A stretch of 64,000 nt of DNA from positions 248,001 through 312,000 of the forward strand of contig NC_016078.1 in assembly GCF_000230555.1 (NCBI RefSeq). Direction: 5' to 3'. The notes beneath the pieces were generated by a model. That model saw nothing but the letters and a program-made list of their open reading frames with translations. It did no database searches and was not told where the DNA came from. Below are positions 41,747-50,940 of this stretch, piece by piece. The first letter of the stretch is position 1; every line of letters starts with the position of its first letter. The translations under genes and the position numbers were made by a program. This stretch comes from Pelagibacterium halotolerans B2 (lineage in GTDB: Bacteria > Pseudomonadota > Alphaproteobacteria > Rhizobiales > Devosiaceae).

Positions 41747-42289
41747 ATGCAGGCACAGGAAGTTCTCGACTTCTGGTTCGTGGAACATGGGCCCGAGGAC
41801 TGGTATTCGGGCGATCCCGAATTCGATGCCCGCTGCGCGGCCAGGCTCAGCGACCTTTATGAAAGAGCCATACGCTGCGAACTCTGGTCGTGGCGCGAAA
41901 CTCCAAAGGGCCGGCTGGCCGAGATCATCCTGCTCGACCAGCTATCGCGTCAGTTCAATCGCGGCAGCGCCAAGGCGTTTGCCTCGGACACAATGGCCCT
42001 TGCGCTGGCGCAGGAGATCGTTGCGCGCGGGCTCGATGCCGAGCTTTCGGTGCATGAAAAGCTCTTTGCGTACATGCCTTACCAGCATTCGGAATCCCTT
42101 CTTGTCCAGGAAGAATCGTTGAGACTGTTCCGCGCGCTGGGCGATGACCAATACCTGCCTTATGCGCTCGAACATCACGATATCATCGCCCGCTTCGGCC
42201 GGTTCCCGCTGCGCAATGCTGCCCTTGACCGCACATCGACGCCCGAGGAACTGGCCTATGTGAAAGAGCGCGAAGGCAAGGCCTATTAG
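41747..42289 (+). CDS. DUF924 family protein
   Basis: A 180-residue all-helical DUF924 protein: VLDFWFVEHGPEDWYSGDPE, EIILLDQLSRQFNRGSAKAF, EKLFAYMPYQHSESLLVQEE and RFPLRNAALDRTSTPEELAY are the family blocks. The function is unknown (a TPR-like helical fold is known for the family). The start at 41747 is at the family N-terminus; the frame extends upstream over the helicase promoter region. Confidence 0.88.
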   Translation: MQAQEVLDFWFVEHGPEDWYSGDPEFDARCAARLSDLYERAIRCELWSWRETPKGRLAEIILLDQLSRQFNRGSAKAFASDTMALALAQEIVARGLDAELSVHEKLFAYMPYQHSESLLVQEESLRLFRALGDDQYLPYALEHHDIIARFGRFPLRNAALDRTSTPEELAYVKEREGKAY

Positions 42290-42378
42290 GTCAAAAGCGC
42301 GCATCACACCAAAGGTGCATGGGTATGGCTTTTGAGAGGGCGTACGATACGGCGACCCTGTCTCAAGGCTCGGAAACA

Positions 42379-43650
42379 ATGTGCGCTGCCCCAATAGCTG
42401 ACCATCCCTATCGCGAGGCGGTTCTGGCCGAACTGCATGCGCGTCCCGTCGAACTCGTTGCGCCCAACATGCGGGTGCGGCGCCTTGTGCTGACCGTGCC
42501 CAACCGCTCGGGCGGCATGCGCAAGGCCATGGAGGAATTCCTCCAGTTCGCGGCGCGCAATGGCCATGCGGTCAAGGACGATGGCAGCCGCCAGTACCAG
42601 TTCACCACACCCGAACGCGTGGCGACCTGGGAGTTTCACACCGAGTTCATCACCATCACCTGGTATGCGGCGCTGACCGATCTCGAGAACTGGCCGCAAG
42701 ATATCGGCCTGGATGCCTTGGGTGAGGCCGAACTGGTCGGCGCCATGCGGGTCGATCTTATGGACGAGCCCGAATTGCCCGAGAGGGTGTTCCCCTCGTT
42801 CCGCCCCACAAGCCTGTGCCTTGTCGCCGTCGAATATGGCAATGCCCAATTGGCCACCGATTTCGTGCCTGACAAGGACAAGTTCGTCCGGTTCGAATTT
42901 GCCGCCGGAAAGCTCTCGCCGCTGCGCCGTGCCATCACCCTGCGCCGTATTCTCGAAATCGAGACCTACCGCAACATGGCGCTTCTGGCCCTGCCGCTGG
43001 CCCGCCGGACCGGCCCCGATCTAAGGGCTGTTGAAATGGGCCTGACCGATGTGATGACCGATCTTTCGGCGGTCGAAACCACCGATGCGGTGCAGGACCG
43101 CCTCAAGAGCCTGCACGCGCTGGCCGTGCGCTCGGGACAGATTTCCGAACAGCTCAATTATCGCTTCGCCGCCGCCTACGCCTATGGAGCGATCCTTCGC
43201 AACCGGCTCGAAAAACTGCGCGAGACCACGCTGGGGCAGGGATCCTCGCTGTCGAGCTTCATCGGCAACAGGGTGGAGCCGGCGCTTGCCACCTGCGCGG
43301 CCATGGACAAGCGGCTCGCCGTCCTGCTTGAAAAACTGCAGCGGGCCGTCGAACTTCTCAATGTGCGCATCAGCCTCGACATGCAGATCCAGAACAAGTC
43401 GGTGCTCGAAACCATCGCCGAAACGGCCCGCAGCCAGTTCCGGCTCCAGCACACGGTCGAAGGGCTCTCGACCATCGCCATCACCTATTATCTGATCGGC
43501 ATTTTAGGCTACGCGCTGGCCGGCCCGCTCGAAGCGACGGGTTGGAGCAAGACGCTTGCCATCTCGATCCTCTCGCCCATCGCCCTTGTCGCCGTGTTCT
43601 TCGGCCTCCGCGCCATCCGGCGGGGCTTCGACAAGGGTTCAAAGCACTAG
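42379..43650 (+). CDS. DUF3422 family membrane protein
   Basis: A protein of 423 residues from this start (443 from the in-frame ATG at 42319). The family begins with HPYREAVLAELHARPVELVA and has FHTEFITITWYAALTD, a long helical middle (ETTDAVQDRLKSLHALAVRS) and two C-terminal membrane helices (AITYYLIGILGYALAGPLEA; AISILSPIALVAVFFGLRAI). The function is unknown; the fold resembles other proteins with a coiled middle and C-terminal membrane anchor, such as CorA-like proteins, but no GMN motif is present. A TACGAT -10-like hexamer just upstream of 42379 favours the shorter start. The stop overlaps the convergent kinase gene by 4 bp. Confidence 0.82.
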   Translation: MCAAPIADHPYREAVLAELHARPVELVAPNMRVRRLVLTVPNRSGGMRKAMEEFLQFAARNGHAVKDDGSRQYQFTTPERVATWEFHTEFITITWYAALTDLENWPQDIGLDALGEAELVGAMRVDLMDEPELPERVFPSFRPTSLCLVAVEYGNAQLATDFVPDKDKFVRFEFAAGKLSPLRRAITLRRILEIETYRNMALLALPLARRTGPDLRAVEMGLTDVMTDLSAVETTDAVQDRLKSLHALAVRSGQISEQLNYRFAAAYAYGAILRNRLEKLRETTLGQGSSLSSFIGNRVEPALATCAAMDKRLAVLLEKLQRAVELLNVRISLDMQIQNKSVLETIAETARSQFRLQHTVEGLSTIAITYYLIGILGYALAGPLEATGWSKTLAISILSPIALVAVFFGLRAIRRGFDKGSKH

Positions 43651-44564
43651 CCAGCTTTCCCGAGTGCTTCCTTCGGGATCAACGCCCCATGATGGCCGAT
43701 GACCACGGCGGCGGTGGCGTGCCCGGCCTTGGTCGCATCCTCGGGGCTGGCGCCGCCCAGGCGCGCCGCCAGATACCCGCCATTGAAACTGTCGCCGGCC
43801 CCTGTCGCATCGACCACGCTGGCGACTTTTCTTGCACCAACGCGCCACTCTCCCTTGCGCATCACGACAAGCGCCGGATCGGCGCCGTTCTTGACCACGA
43901 CTTCCTCACAGCCTGCCGCCAGATAGCGCCGCGCGGTCGCTTCGTCGTCCGCATCGCCGAAATAGGGCACCTCGTCCGCATGCGTGGGCAAGACGATGCT
44001 TGAAACCCTTGCCGCTTCCGTCAGCGCATCGACAACGCTCTGGTTGTCGGCCCAGAGGGCAGGCCGGATATTGGGATCGAAAGCCACGATGGCCCCGGCT
44101 GCCCGCCGCGCGCCAACCGCTTTAATCAGCCGCGAGCGGGCTTCGGGCGCAAGAATGGCCAGCGTGATGCCTGAAAAATAGATCAGTTCGGCATCGTCCA
44201 GCGCCCCCTTGAGCGCCGCCGCATCGTCGGCCAGCAGCTTTGCCGCCGATGTATCGCGCCAATATGTGAAATGGCGGTCTCCATCGGCCTGATGGATCAT
44301 GTAGAGCCCGGCGCGCTTACCCTTGATGGTGCGGATCGCGCCGGTATCGATGCCCGTTCCTGCGATGAACTCAACCATCTGGCGCGAATAAAGATCGTCG
44401 CCCACGGCGGTCGCATAGCGCACCGTCCAGTCCGCATCCATTAGCGCGTTGAGGTAATAGGCCGTGTTGAGCGTGTCCCCGGCAAAACCCTGCCTGTAGG
44501 TGCGATCCTCGCCCCCGCTCATTTCGATCATCGCTTCCCCGATGGAAACTGCTGTCCGGCTCAC
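43647..44564 (-). CDS. kdgK: PfkB-family sugar kinase, probable 2-dehydro-3-deoxygluconokinase
   Basis: A 305-residue ribokinase-like enzyme. SIGEAMIEMSGGED at the start, QGFAGDTLNTAYYLNALMD, GLYMIHQADGDRHFTYWRD and the catalytic VDATGAGDSFNGGYLAARLG near residue 255 match KDG kinases, which phosphorylate 2-keto-3-deoxygluconate in the Entner-Doudoroff/uronate pathway. No KDPG aldolase gene is adjacent, so the substrate is a good guess rather than proven. It is probably transcribed alone; the PPK2 gene ends 33 bp downstream of its start side. Confidence 0.83.
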   Translation of the reverse strand: MSRTAVSIGEAMIEMSGGEDRTYRQGFAGDTLNTAYYLNALMDADWTVRYATAVGDDLYSRQMVEFIAGTGIDTGAIRTIKGKRAGLYMIHQADGDRHFTYWRDTSAAKLLADDAAALKGALDDAELIYFSGITLAILAPEARSRLIKAVGARRAAGAIVAFDPNIRPALWADNQSVVDALTEAARVSSIVLPTHADEVPYFGDADDEATARRYLAAGCEEVVVKNGADPALVVMRKGEWRVGARKVASVVDATGAGDSFNGGYLAARLGGASPEDATKAGHATAAVVIGHHGALIPKEALGKAG

Positions 44565-44597
44565 GCGTATCCTCCCCGTTTTGCGCTCCGCAATAGC

Positions 44598-45437
44598 CTA
44601 TCCGGTCTTGGCGAGAAACCCCTCGGGCGACATGACGATCTTGTGGTCGATTTCCCCGATCGCCGAAAAGTCCTTGTCGGCATAATCGATGGGCCAGAGA
44701 ACCGATTGGATCGCGGCGATCCGGGCGCGCTTCTTGTCATTGGCCCGGATCAGCGTCCACGGCGTGTCCGGCGTATCGGTCGCCACGAACATCTTGTTGC
44801 GGGCCTTTGTGTATTCATCCCATTTTTCGAGCGCCTTGAGGTCGACCGGTGAGAGTTTCCATATCTTGAGCGGGTCGTGCTGACGGTCGTGGAAGCGCTT
44901 GAGCTGCATTTCGCGCCCGATCTCCAGCCAGAACTTGAAAAGGTGAATGCCCTCCTCGGCGATCATGCGCTCGAAGGGCGGCGCCTCGTGCAGGAAGTTT
45001 TCGGTCTGGGCCGGCGTGCAGAACCCCATGACCGGCTCGACCACGGCGCGATTGTACCAGGAGCGGTCGAACAGCACGATCTCGCCGCCAGATGGCAGAT
45101 GCGTAACATAGCGCTGGAAATACCATTGCGTCCGTTCGCGGTCCGAAGGGACGGGCAGGGCAACGGTGCGCGCATTGCGCGGGTTCAGATTTTCGAGGAA
45201 CCGCTTGATCGTGCCGCCCTTGCCCGCCGAATCGCGCCCCTCGAACAGGGCCAGAACACGCTCGCCGCTCCCGGCCAGATGGCGCTGAAGCTTGACCAAT
45301 TCGATCTGCAGGGCGCGCAGATGCTTCTCATAATCCTTGGTCTTCATCTTTTCGTCATAGGGATAGCCGCCGCTGGTCAGCGCGCGATCCTTGACCGCTT
45401 CGTCGAGTTCGGGATTTTCGAGGTCGAAATCGTCCAT
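44598..45437 (-). CDS. ppk2: Polyphosphate kinase 2
   Basis: A 279-residue PPK2 (class I-like), using polyphosphate to phosphorylate nucleoside diphosphates. Walker A is LFEGRDSAGKGGTIKRFLEN, the lid follows as PRNARTVALPVPSDRERTQW, and Walker B is GGEIVLFDRSWYNRAVVEPV. FKFWLEIGREMQLKRFHDR and TPWTLIRANDKKRARI are also typical. The start at 45437 (MDDFDLENPE) has a GAGAGGACT site; 45479 is the alternative. It is divergent from phoR, linking polyphosphate use to the Pho regulon by position. Confidence 0.92.
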   Translation of the reverse strand: MDDFDLENPELDEAVKDRALTSGGYPYDEKMKTKDYEKHLRALQIELVKLQRHLAGSGERVLALFEGRDSAGKGGTIKRFLENLNPRNARTVALPVPSDRERTQWYFQRYVTHLPSGGEIVLFDRSWYNRAVVEPVMGFCTPAQTENFLHEAPPFERMIAEEGIHLFKFWLEIGREMQLKRFHDRQHDPLKIWKLSPVDLKALEKWDEYTKARNKMFVATDTPDTPWTLIRANDKKRARIAAIQSVLWPIDYADKDFSAIGEIDHKIVMSPEGFLAKTG

Positions 45438-45503
45438 GCAGAGCAAGTCCTCTCCAGCGTTGTATGTCGCAAATGTCATGATCGCGTGCGTGCGGCGCAT
45501 CAT

Positions 45504-45540
45504 GCCATTGTCATGCACGCGCGATATGGCCATTGTCATG
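45504..45540. promoter_or_regulatory. 12-bp direct repeat in the ppk2-phoR divergent region
   Basis: GCCATTGTCATG occurs at 45504-45515 and 45529-45540 (25-bp period), and ATGTCATG is also at 45473. The TTGTCAT core resembles a Pho-box half site, but the 25-bp spacing is not the 11-bp period of a Pho box. Its role is uncertain. Confidence 0.4.
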
Positions 45541-45558
45541 ATTGATGATTCATTTGCA

Positions 45559-46824
45559 ATGAGCACAGGACAGAGGGTGAAGACTCGACCCGAGCCGGGC
45601 CGGCCGATCGTCATGGCATCGCCTTTGCTGGTCGGCGGAGCGGCCGTGCTTATTGTTCTGGCATTGGCCGTGCTGGGCAGGCTTGCGCCGCTCGATTCGG
45701 GCGTGGTGATTCTGGCCATTGGCGCCATCACCGCCATTGCAATGCGGGCCTCTTTCAATTCGGATGCGCAAACCGAGCAGGTCGCCTCGGTCGGGAGCAT
45801 CGACGGCGCCGTTGAACGGTTTTCCGATATTCTCACCGAGCCCTGCCTGATCATCAATGAGCGCGCGGTGTTGATTTATCGCAATCCTGCGGCGCTCAAA
45901 CGGTTTCCGCGCGCCAGGACAGGCGACCCTCTGGCCTTCACCCTGCGCGACCCCGATCTCGTCGAAGCGATCGACAGGGCCATAGCGACGGGCGCGGCGC
46001 AAGGCACCGAACTGCACATTCCCGTTCCCAACGAAACCTGGTATCGCGCCTCCGTGGTTCCCTATCGACCCGAGGAGGACCGCAGCTTTGTCGCGATCAC
46101 GCTTTACGATTTCACAGAGCAGAAGCGCACCGACCGCATGCGCGGCGATTTCATCGCCAATGCCAGCCACGAATTGCGCACCCCGCTGACCTCGCTCATG
46201 GGGTTCATCGATACATTACAGGGGCCAGCCGCAAAGGATGAGGCGGCGCGAGGCCGGTTTCTCGGCATCATGCGCAGCCAGTCCGAGCGCATGTCGAGCC
46301 TGATCGACGACCTGCTTTCGCTCTCGCGCATCGAATTGCGCCAGCACGTTAAACCGACCACAGAGGTCAACCTCAACCTGTTGCTGCGCGAGGTCGCAGA
46401 GACCCTCGAGCCCAAGATCGAAGCGGCCGAACTTGTTCTCGATCTCAAGCTGCCCGATGAACCCGTGACCATCATTGGGGACAGGCAGGAATTGTTCGAG
46501 GTGGTTGAAAACCTCGCCGACAACGCTATCAAATATGGCGGAGACGGAGGGCGGGTCGAAATTGCCCTGGTCGCCGGGGCCAGCCGTTCGGGCGCCCATC
46601 ACGCCATTACCGTGACCGATTTCGGCGCGGGAATCGCCGAGGAACACGTGCCGCGCCTCACCGAGCGCTTCTATCGCGGCGATGCGGAAGCCAACCGCAA
46701 GAAAAAGGGCACGGGCCTGGGCCTGGCCATCGTCAAGCACATCGTCGCCCGCCATCATGGCCAGCTTTCCATACGCTCGAAGCTGGGCGAGGGGACTCGC
46801 GTGGAAATCCTTCTGCCCCGCTGA
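45559..46824 (+). CDS. phoR: Phosphate regulon sensor histidine kinase PhoR
   Basis: A 421-residue sensor kinase: two N-terminal membrane segments (VMASPLLVGGAAVLIVLALA; VVILAIGAITAIAMRA), a PAS domain at about 85-180, HisKA with the phospho-His in NASHELRTPLTSLMGFIDTL (about residue 200), and HATPase with NLADNAIKYGGDGG and GTGLGLAIVKHIVARH. It senses phosphate through the Pst-PhoU complex and phosphorylates PhoB. It is the first gene of phoR-pstSCAB-phoU-phoB. In-frame starts at 45538 and 45523 are possible. Confidence 0.92.
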   Translation: MSTGQRVKTRPEPGRPIVMASPLLVGGAAVLIVLALAVLGRLAPLDSGVVILAIGAITAIAMRASFNSDAQTEQVASVGSIDGAVERFSDILTEPCLIINERAVLIYRNPAALKRFPRARTGDPLAFTLRDPDLVEAIDRAIATGAAQGTELHIPVPNETWYRASVVPYRPEEDRSFVAITLYDFTEQKRTDRMRGDFIANASHELRTPLTSLMGFIDTLQGPAAKDEAARGRFLGIMRSQSERMSSLIDDLLSLSRIELRQHVKPTTEVNLNLLLREVAETLEPKIEAAELVLDLKLPDEPVTIIGDRQELFEVVENLADNAIKYGGDGGRVEIALVAGASRSGAHHAITVTDFGAGIAEEHVPRLTERFYRGDAEANRKKKGTGLGLAIVKHIVARHHGQLSIRSKLGEGTRVEILLPR

Positions 46825-46908
46825 GCATTTACCCTGTCATAAACGTCACCAATGCGCGGCTTCCCACAGGGAGCGGTGCAATTTCGCGTGTAGTTTCAAT
46901 TGCTTGAA

Positions 46909-46937
46909 ATGTCATCCAACTGTCACGCAAACGACAT
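46909..46937 (+). promoter_or_regulatory. Pho box upstream of pstS
   Basis: ATGTCAT-CCAA-CTGTCAC-GCAA-ACGACAT: three 7-bp units at exact 11-bp period, matching the CTGTCAT-N4-CTGTCAT PhoB site and centred about 130 bp upstream of pstS. A single CTGTCAT half site is also at 46834. It predicts PhoB activation of pstS. Confidence 0.8.
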
Positions 46938-47056
46938 AGAACCTTTAGCTGCCGGTCCTAGTTTGCCCGTGTTTTCGAGGTGGGGCCGAAACTTTCGGTT
47001 TCATCAAACCCAGGGGCAAATGCCCGGACGCTTCTGACACAGAGGAAGAGCACATC

Positions 47057-48088
47057 ATGAAATCCGCACTTTACGCAGGCGCAGCGCTCGCTGTGGTCGC
47101 CGCCTTTGGCGCAACCGCCGCTCAGGCCCAGACTCGCGACACCATCCAGATCGCCGGTTCCTCCACCGTTCTGCCGTTCTCCTCGATCGTGGCCGAAGAG
47201 TTCGGCAATGCCTTCCCCGACTACAACACTCCCAACGTTGCCGGCGGCGGTTCGGGCGGCGGCAAGCGCCAGCTTTGCGAAGGCGTCGGTGAAAGCACCC
47301 TCGATATCGCCAACTCCTCGTCCAAGATGAGCGCCAGCGAGTTGGAAGGCTGCCATGCCAATGGCGTCGACGACGTTCGCGAAGTCATTTTCGGCTTTGA
47401 CGGTATCGTCTTCGCAACCGGCATCGACCAGGGTGATTTTGCCCTCGATCCCGTGCACCTTTACAACGCCATCGCCGCTCAGGTTCCCGTCGACGGCGAA
47501 CTGGTCGACAACCCCTACACCAACTGGTCGGAAATCGACGCTTCGCTGCCCGATCAGGACATCTTCGTCGCCATTCCGGGCACCAACCACGGCACCCGCG
47601 AAGTCTTCGACGAACGCGTGCTCGCCCTCGGCTGTGAAGAAGCCGGCCTGCCGGAAATGGAAGAAGAAGCCATGGAGGCTGCCTGCCTCACCCCGCGCCA
47701 GGACGTTGTGGTCGAGATCGCCGGTGACTACACCGAAACTTTGGCCCGCCTGCAGTCCAATCCTGAAGCCATCGGCGTGTTCGGCCTGTCCTTCTACGAC
47801 CAGAACCGCGATACGCTCAAGGTTGCGACCGTCTCGGGTGTCGAGCCCTCGCTCGAAACCATCGCTTCGGGCGAATACCCGATCTCGCGCCCGCTGCAGT
47901 TCTACGTCAAGGGCGCTCATGTCGGCGTCATCCCGGGCATTGAAGACTATGTAGCCTTCTTCCTGTCCGAGCAGATGGCCGGCGCGGGCGGCACGCTCGA
48001 AGCTGCTGGTCTGGTTCCTGCCGACAGCGATTTCCTCGCTGCTCAGCTCGACGCCTTCAACAATGGCGATCAGTATCAGCCGCAGTAA
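47057..48088 (+). CDS. pstS: Phosphate ABC transporter substrate-binding protein
   Basis: A 343-residue periplasmic phosphate-binding protein. The signal peptide (MKSALYAGAALAVVAAFGAT, cleaved after AQA) is followed by IQIAGSSTVLPFSSIVAEEF, GGGSGGGKRQLCEGVGESTL, IANSSSKMSASELEGCHANG and IPGTNHGTREVFDERVLALG, which hold the phosphate-ligating Ser, Asp and Arg residues. The start lies after an AGAGGAAGAGC site, and a Pho box is upstream. A terminator-like hairpin separates it from pstC, as expected for higher pstS expression. Confidence 0.95.
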   Translation: MKSALYAGAALAVVAAFGATAAQAQTRDTIQIAGSSTVLPFSSIVAEEFGNAFPDYNTPNVAGGGSGGGKRQLCEGVGESTLDIANSSSKMSASELEGCHANGVDDVREVIFGFDGIVFATGIDQGDFALDPVHLYNAIAAQVPVDGELVDNPYTNWSEIDASLPDQDIFVAIPGTNHGTREVFDERVLALGCEEAGLPEMEEEAMEAACLTPRQDVVVEIAGDYTETLARLQSNPEAIGVFGLSFYDQNRDTLKVATVSGVEPSLETIASGEYPISRPLQFYVKGAHVGVIPGIEDYVAFFLSEQMAGAGGTLEAAGLVPADSDFLAAQLDAFNNGDQYQPQ

Positions 48089-48103
48089 TCGGCTCGCAAA
48101 ACA

Positions 48104-48133
48104 GGAAGGTCCCGGTCTTGTCCGGGGCCTTCC
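48104..48133 (+). terminator. Attenuating hairpin between pstS and pstC
   Basis: GGAAGG-T-CCCGG, loop TCTTGT, CCGGGG-CCTTCC, followed by GTTTC. The T-run is short, so partial termination allowing reduced pstCAB transcription is likely. Confidence 0.7.
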
Positions 48134-48199
48134 GTTTCTGGCTTTATAGCCTTAACGGGGGCGTGAGAGCCCCAGCCTGTCTGGAAGGACCAGTCCGCC

Positions 48200-49576
48200 G
48201 TGAACGCTTTCGTCATCGCAGCCCTTCTTCTGGTTCTTCTCACCATATCCTATCAGGTCGGCTGGTCGCGCAGCCGCAGGCTTGCAGGTGCGAGCAGCGA
48301 ACGCTTGCATTCGCGCCCGATCTACCACGGCGTTCTTGTTGCCCTTTTCGCGCTTCTGCCGGCCATCGTCGTTCTCGGCCTTTGGGCGCTGTTCAGCGGC
48401 TCGGTTTCGCGCGCATTCATTTTGGCGCAATTGCCCCCCGAAACGGCCCAGCTCTCCCAGGTTCAGCTTCAGGCCGCAATCGGCAGGGTCCAGGCCATCG
48501 CCACCGGGTTCGGCGTGGCCGGAGAGCCGGCGCCCGAGGAAGTGGCGGCCGCGCGTGCCTTTGAAACCTTCCAGCTCGTCTCCTTCCTTGCCGTGATCGG
48601 CGCCGCTGCCGCCCTGGGCGCTGGCGCCCTTTTCCTGGCGCAGCGCCGTATCGGCCTGCGGCTCCGGGCGCGCACCGAGGTCGAAATCGCCGTACGTATC
48701 GGGCTGATTGCCTGCTCCACCGTTGCCATCCTGACGACCATTGGCATCGTTCTGTCGCTTCTGGCCGATGCGCTGCGGTTTTTTTCCTTCATAAACCCGC
48801 TCGAATTCTTTTTCGGCACCACCTGGAACCCGCGCTTCCAGTCGACCGGTACGGGCTCGGCTGGTGAATATGGGCTGCTGCCGCTCCTTTGGGGCACGGT
48901 GATGATAAGCCTGATCGCCATGCTGGTCGCTGTGCCCATAGGGCTGATGTCGGCGATCTATCTGTCCCAGTACGCCCATGAGCGCGTCCGCAATGTGGTC
49001 AAGCCCATCATCGAGGTGCTGGCCGGCATCCCCACCATCGTTTACGGCTTTTTCGCCCTTGTCACCGTGGGCCCGTTCCTGGCGGGGGTCGGCGATGCCG
49101 TCGGGCTCGATATCAACGCGACCAGCGCGCTGACGGCCGGTGTGGTGATGGGCATCATGATCATTCCGTTCATCTCCTCGCTCAGCGACGACATCATCGC
49201 CCAGGTGCCGCGCGCTATGCGCGATGGTTCGCTGGGCCTTGGCGCCACTCAGTCCGAAACCATTCGCAGGGTTCTCCTGCCGGCCGCGCTGCCAGGGATC
49301 GTCGGGGCCATCCTTCTCGCCGTCAGCCGGGCCATCGGCGAAACCATGATCGTGGTGCTGGCCGCAGGCAACAGCCCGGTTCTGCGCTTCAATCCTGCCG
49401 AGCCCACATCGACGGTGACCGTGAGTATCGTCAACCAGTTGACCGGCGATGCCGATTTCACCAGCCCGCAATCGCTTGTGGCCTTCGCGCTCGGGCTGAC
49501 CCTGTTCGTCATGACCCTGCTGCTCAACGTTCTGGCCCTCTACATCGTCCGCAAGTTCAGGGAGCAATATGAATAG
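48200..49576 (+). CDS. pstC: Phosphate ABC transporter permease PstC
   Basis: A 458-residue permease with an N-terminal extension carrying several hydrophobic helices (residues about 1-190), then the BPD_transp_1 core: GTVMISLIAMLVAVPIGLMS, AIYLSQYAHERVRNVVKPII, EVLAGIPTIVYGFFALVTVG and the EAA loop RDGSLGLGATQSETIRRVLL. The extended N-terminus is usual for alphaproteobacterial PstC. It is followed 2 bp later by pstA. Confidence 0.94.
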   Translation: MNAFVIAALLLVLLTISYQVGWSRSRRLAGASSERLHSRPIYHGVLVALFALLPAIVVLGLWALFSGSVSRAFILAQLPPETAQLSQVQLQAAIGRVQAIATGFGVAGEPAPEEVAAARAFETFQLVSFLAVIGAAAALGAGALFLAQRRIGLRLRARTEVEIAVRIGLIACSTVAILTTIGIVLSLLADALRFFSFINPLEFFFGTTWNPRFQSTGTGSAGEYGLLPLLWGTVMISLIAMLVAVPIGLMSAIYLSQYAHERVRNVVKPIIEVLAGIPTIVYGFFALVTVGPFLAGVGDAVGLDINATSALTAGVVMGIMIIPFISSLSDDIIAQVPRAMRDGSLGLGATQSETIRRVLLPAALPGIVGAILLAVSRAIGETMIVVLAAGNSPVLRFNPAEPTSTVTVSIVNQLTGDADFTSPQSLVAFALGLTLFVMTLLLNVLALYIVRKFREQYE

Positions 49577-49578
49577 CC

Positions 49579-50940
49579 ATGAGTGATACATTGCTCTCCA
49601 ACGCCGACCACGGCGCCGCCAACCGCGAGCGCGTCCGCAAGAGCCTCGCAAGGCGTCATCGCAGCGAAACCATGTTCCGCTGGGCCGGCATCCTCTCGAT
49701 TGCCGCCGCGCTGGGGTTCGTCGCAATCCTGTTCGGGATGATAATTTCCAAGGGCCTGCCGTCCTTCTGGCAGTCCACCGTGCATGTCGAGGTCTATTTC
49801 GATCCCGAACTTATCGAAGGCGGGCCGCAACCCCAACGCCAGGACAGCGCATCGGACGCCGACCATAGGGCGGCGATGGTTCAATGGCAGCGTGACGTCA
49901 CGCTCTCGAACTGGAACGCGATCGTCGATACGGCACTTCGGACAAGCGCCCCCGATTTCGAAATCGAAACGCGCGATCTCCTGGAGCTTGTGACGTCGGC
50001 AGCCCGCTTCCAGCTTCGCGACCGCTATTTCGCCGACCCCGATGTGCTCGGGCAGACAGTACCCGTGACCATCCTCGCCTCGGCCAATACCGACAACTGG
50101 CTCAAGGGTACCATCGACCGCAGCCAGCCCGATTCCCGCCAGCAGCTTTCGGCCTCAACCCGACAGCTCGCTGACGAGCTGCTCGCCGAGGGCGTCATCA
50201 GCTTCGATTTTGCCTGGCATATCTTTACAAATGTGGACAGCCGCTCCGCGCCCGCTTCGGCCGGCCTGGCGGGCGCGTTCATGGGCTCGCTCTACATGAT
50301 GCTGATCGTCATCGTCCTGGCCGTGCCCATCGGCGTCGCGAGTGCTGTCTATCTCGAAGAATTCGCGCCCAAGAACCGCTGGACCGATCTCATCGAGGTC
50401 AACATCAACAATCTGGCTGCGGTGCCCTCCATCGTCTTCGGCCTGCTCGGCGCCGCCGTGTTCATCAATTATCTCGGCCTGCCGCGATCCGCGCCACTGG
50501 TTGGCGGGTTGGTGCTGACGCTCATGACGCTGCCGACAATCATCATCGCCACGCGCTCGTCACTGCGCGCCGTGCCGCCCTCGCTGCGCCAGGCAGCACT
50601 CGGGCTCGGCGCTTCGCGCAACCAGACGGTGTTCCATCATGTCCTTCCGCTGACCTTTCCGGGCATCCTGACCGCCACCATCATCGGCGTCGCCCAGGCG
50701 CTTGGCGAGACGGCGCCGCTTCTGTTGATCGGCATGAGCGCCTTCATCGCCAACATTCCGGCCAATCCGCTCGATTCCGCGACGGCGCTGCCCGTGCAGA
50801 TCTATCTCTGGCAGGGCAATGAGAACCGGAATTTCTTTGAAGCCCGCACCTCGGCTGCCATTATGGTCCTTCTGGGGATGATGATCCTTTTGAATGCCAT
50901 CGCCATCTTCCTGCGCACACGATTGGAGCGCCGCAAATGA
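49579..50940 (+). CDS. pstA: Phosphate ABC transporter permease PstA
   Basis: A 453-residue permease. Residues about 25-230 form a DUF3333-type N-terminal region with a large periplasmic loop ([20 protein letters not shown]). The C-terminal BPD_transp_1 domain has [40 protein letters not shown] and [20 protein letters not shown]. The DUF3333 extension is typical of rhizobial PstA. The pstB start overlaps its stop (ATGA). Confidence 0.94.
   Translation: MSDTLLSNADHGAANRERVRKSLARRHRSETMFRWAGILSIAAALGFVAILFGMIISKGLPSFWQSTVHVEVYFDPELIEGGPQPQRQDSASDADHRAAMVQWQRDVTLSNWNAIVDTALRTSAPDFEIETRDLLELVTSAARFQLRDRYFADPDVLGQTVPVTILASANTDNWLKGTIDRSQPDSRQQLSASTRQLADELLAEGVISFDFAWHIFTNVDSRSAPASAGLAGAFMGSLYMMLIVIVLAVPIGVASAVYLEEFAPKNRWTDLIEVNINNLAAVPSIVFGLLGAAVFINYLGLPRSAPLVGGLVLTLMTLPTIIIATRSSLRAVPPSLRQAALGLGASRNQTVFHHVLPLTFPGILTATIIGVAQALGETAPLLLIGMSAFIANIPANPLDSATALPVQIYLWQGNENRNFFEARTSAAIMVLLGMMILLNAIAIFLRTRLERRK

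Noticed and set aside
45473..45540. Pho box upstream of phoR
   Set aside because: TTGTCAT half sites are present but spaced 25 bp, not 11 bp, so not called as a Pho box.
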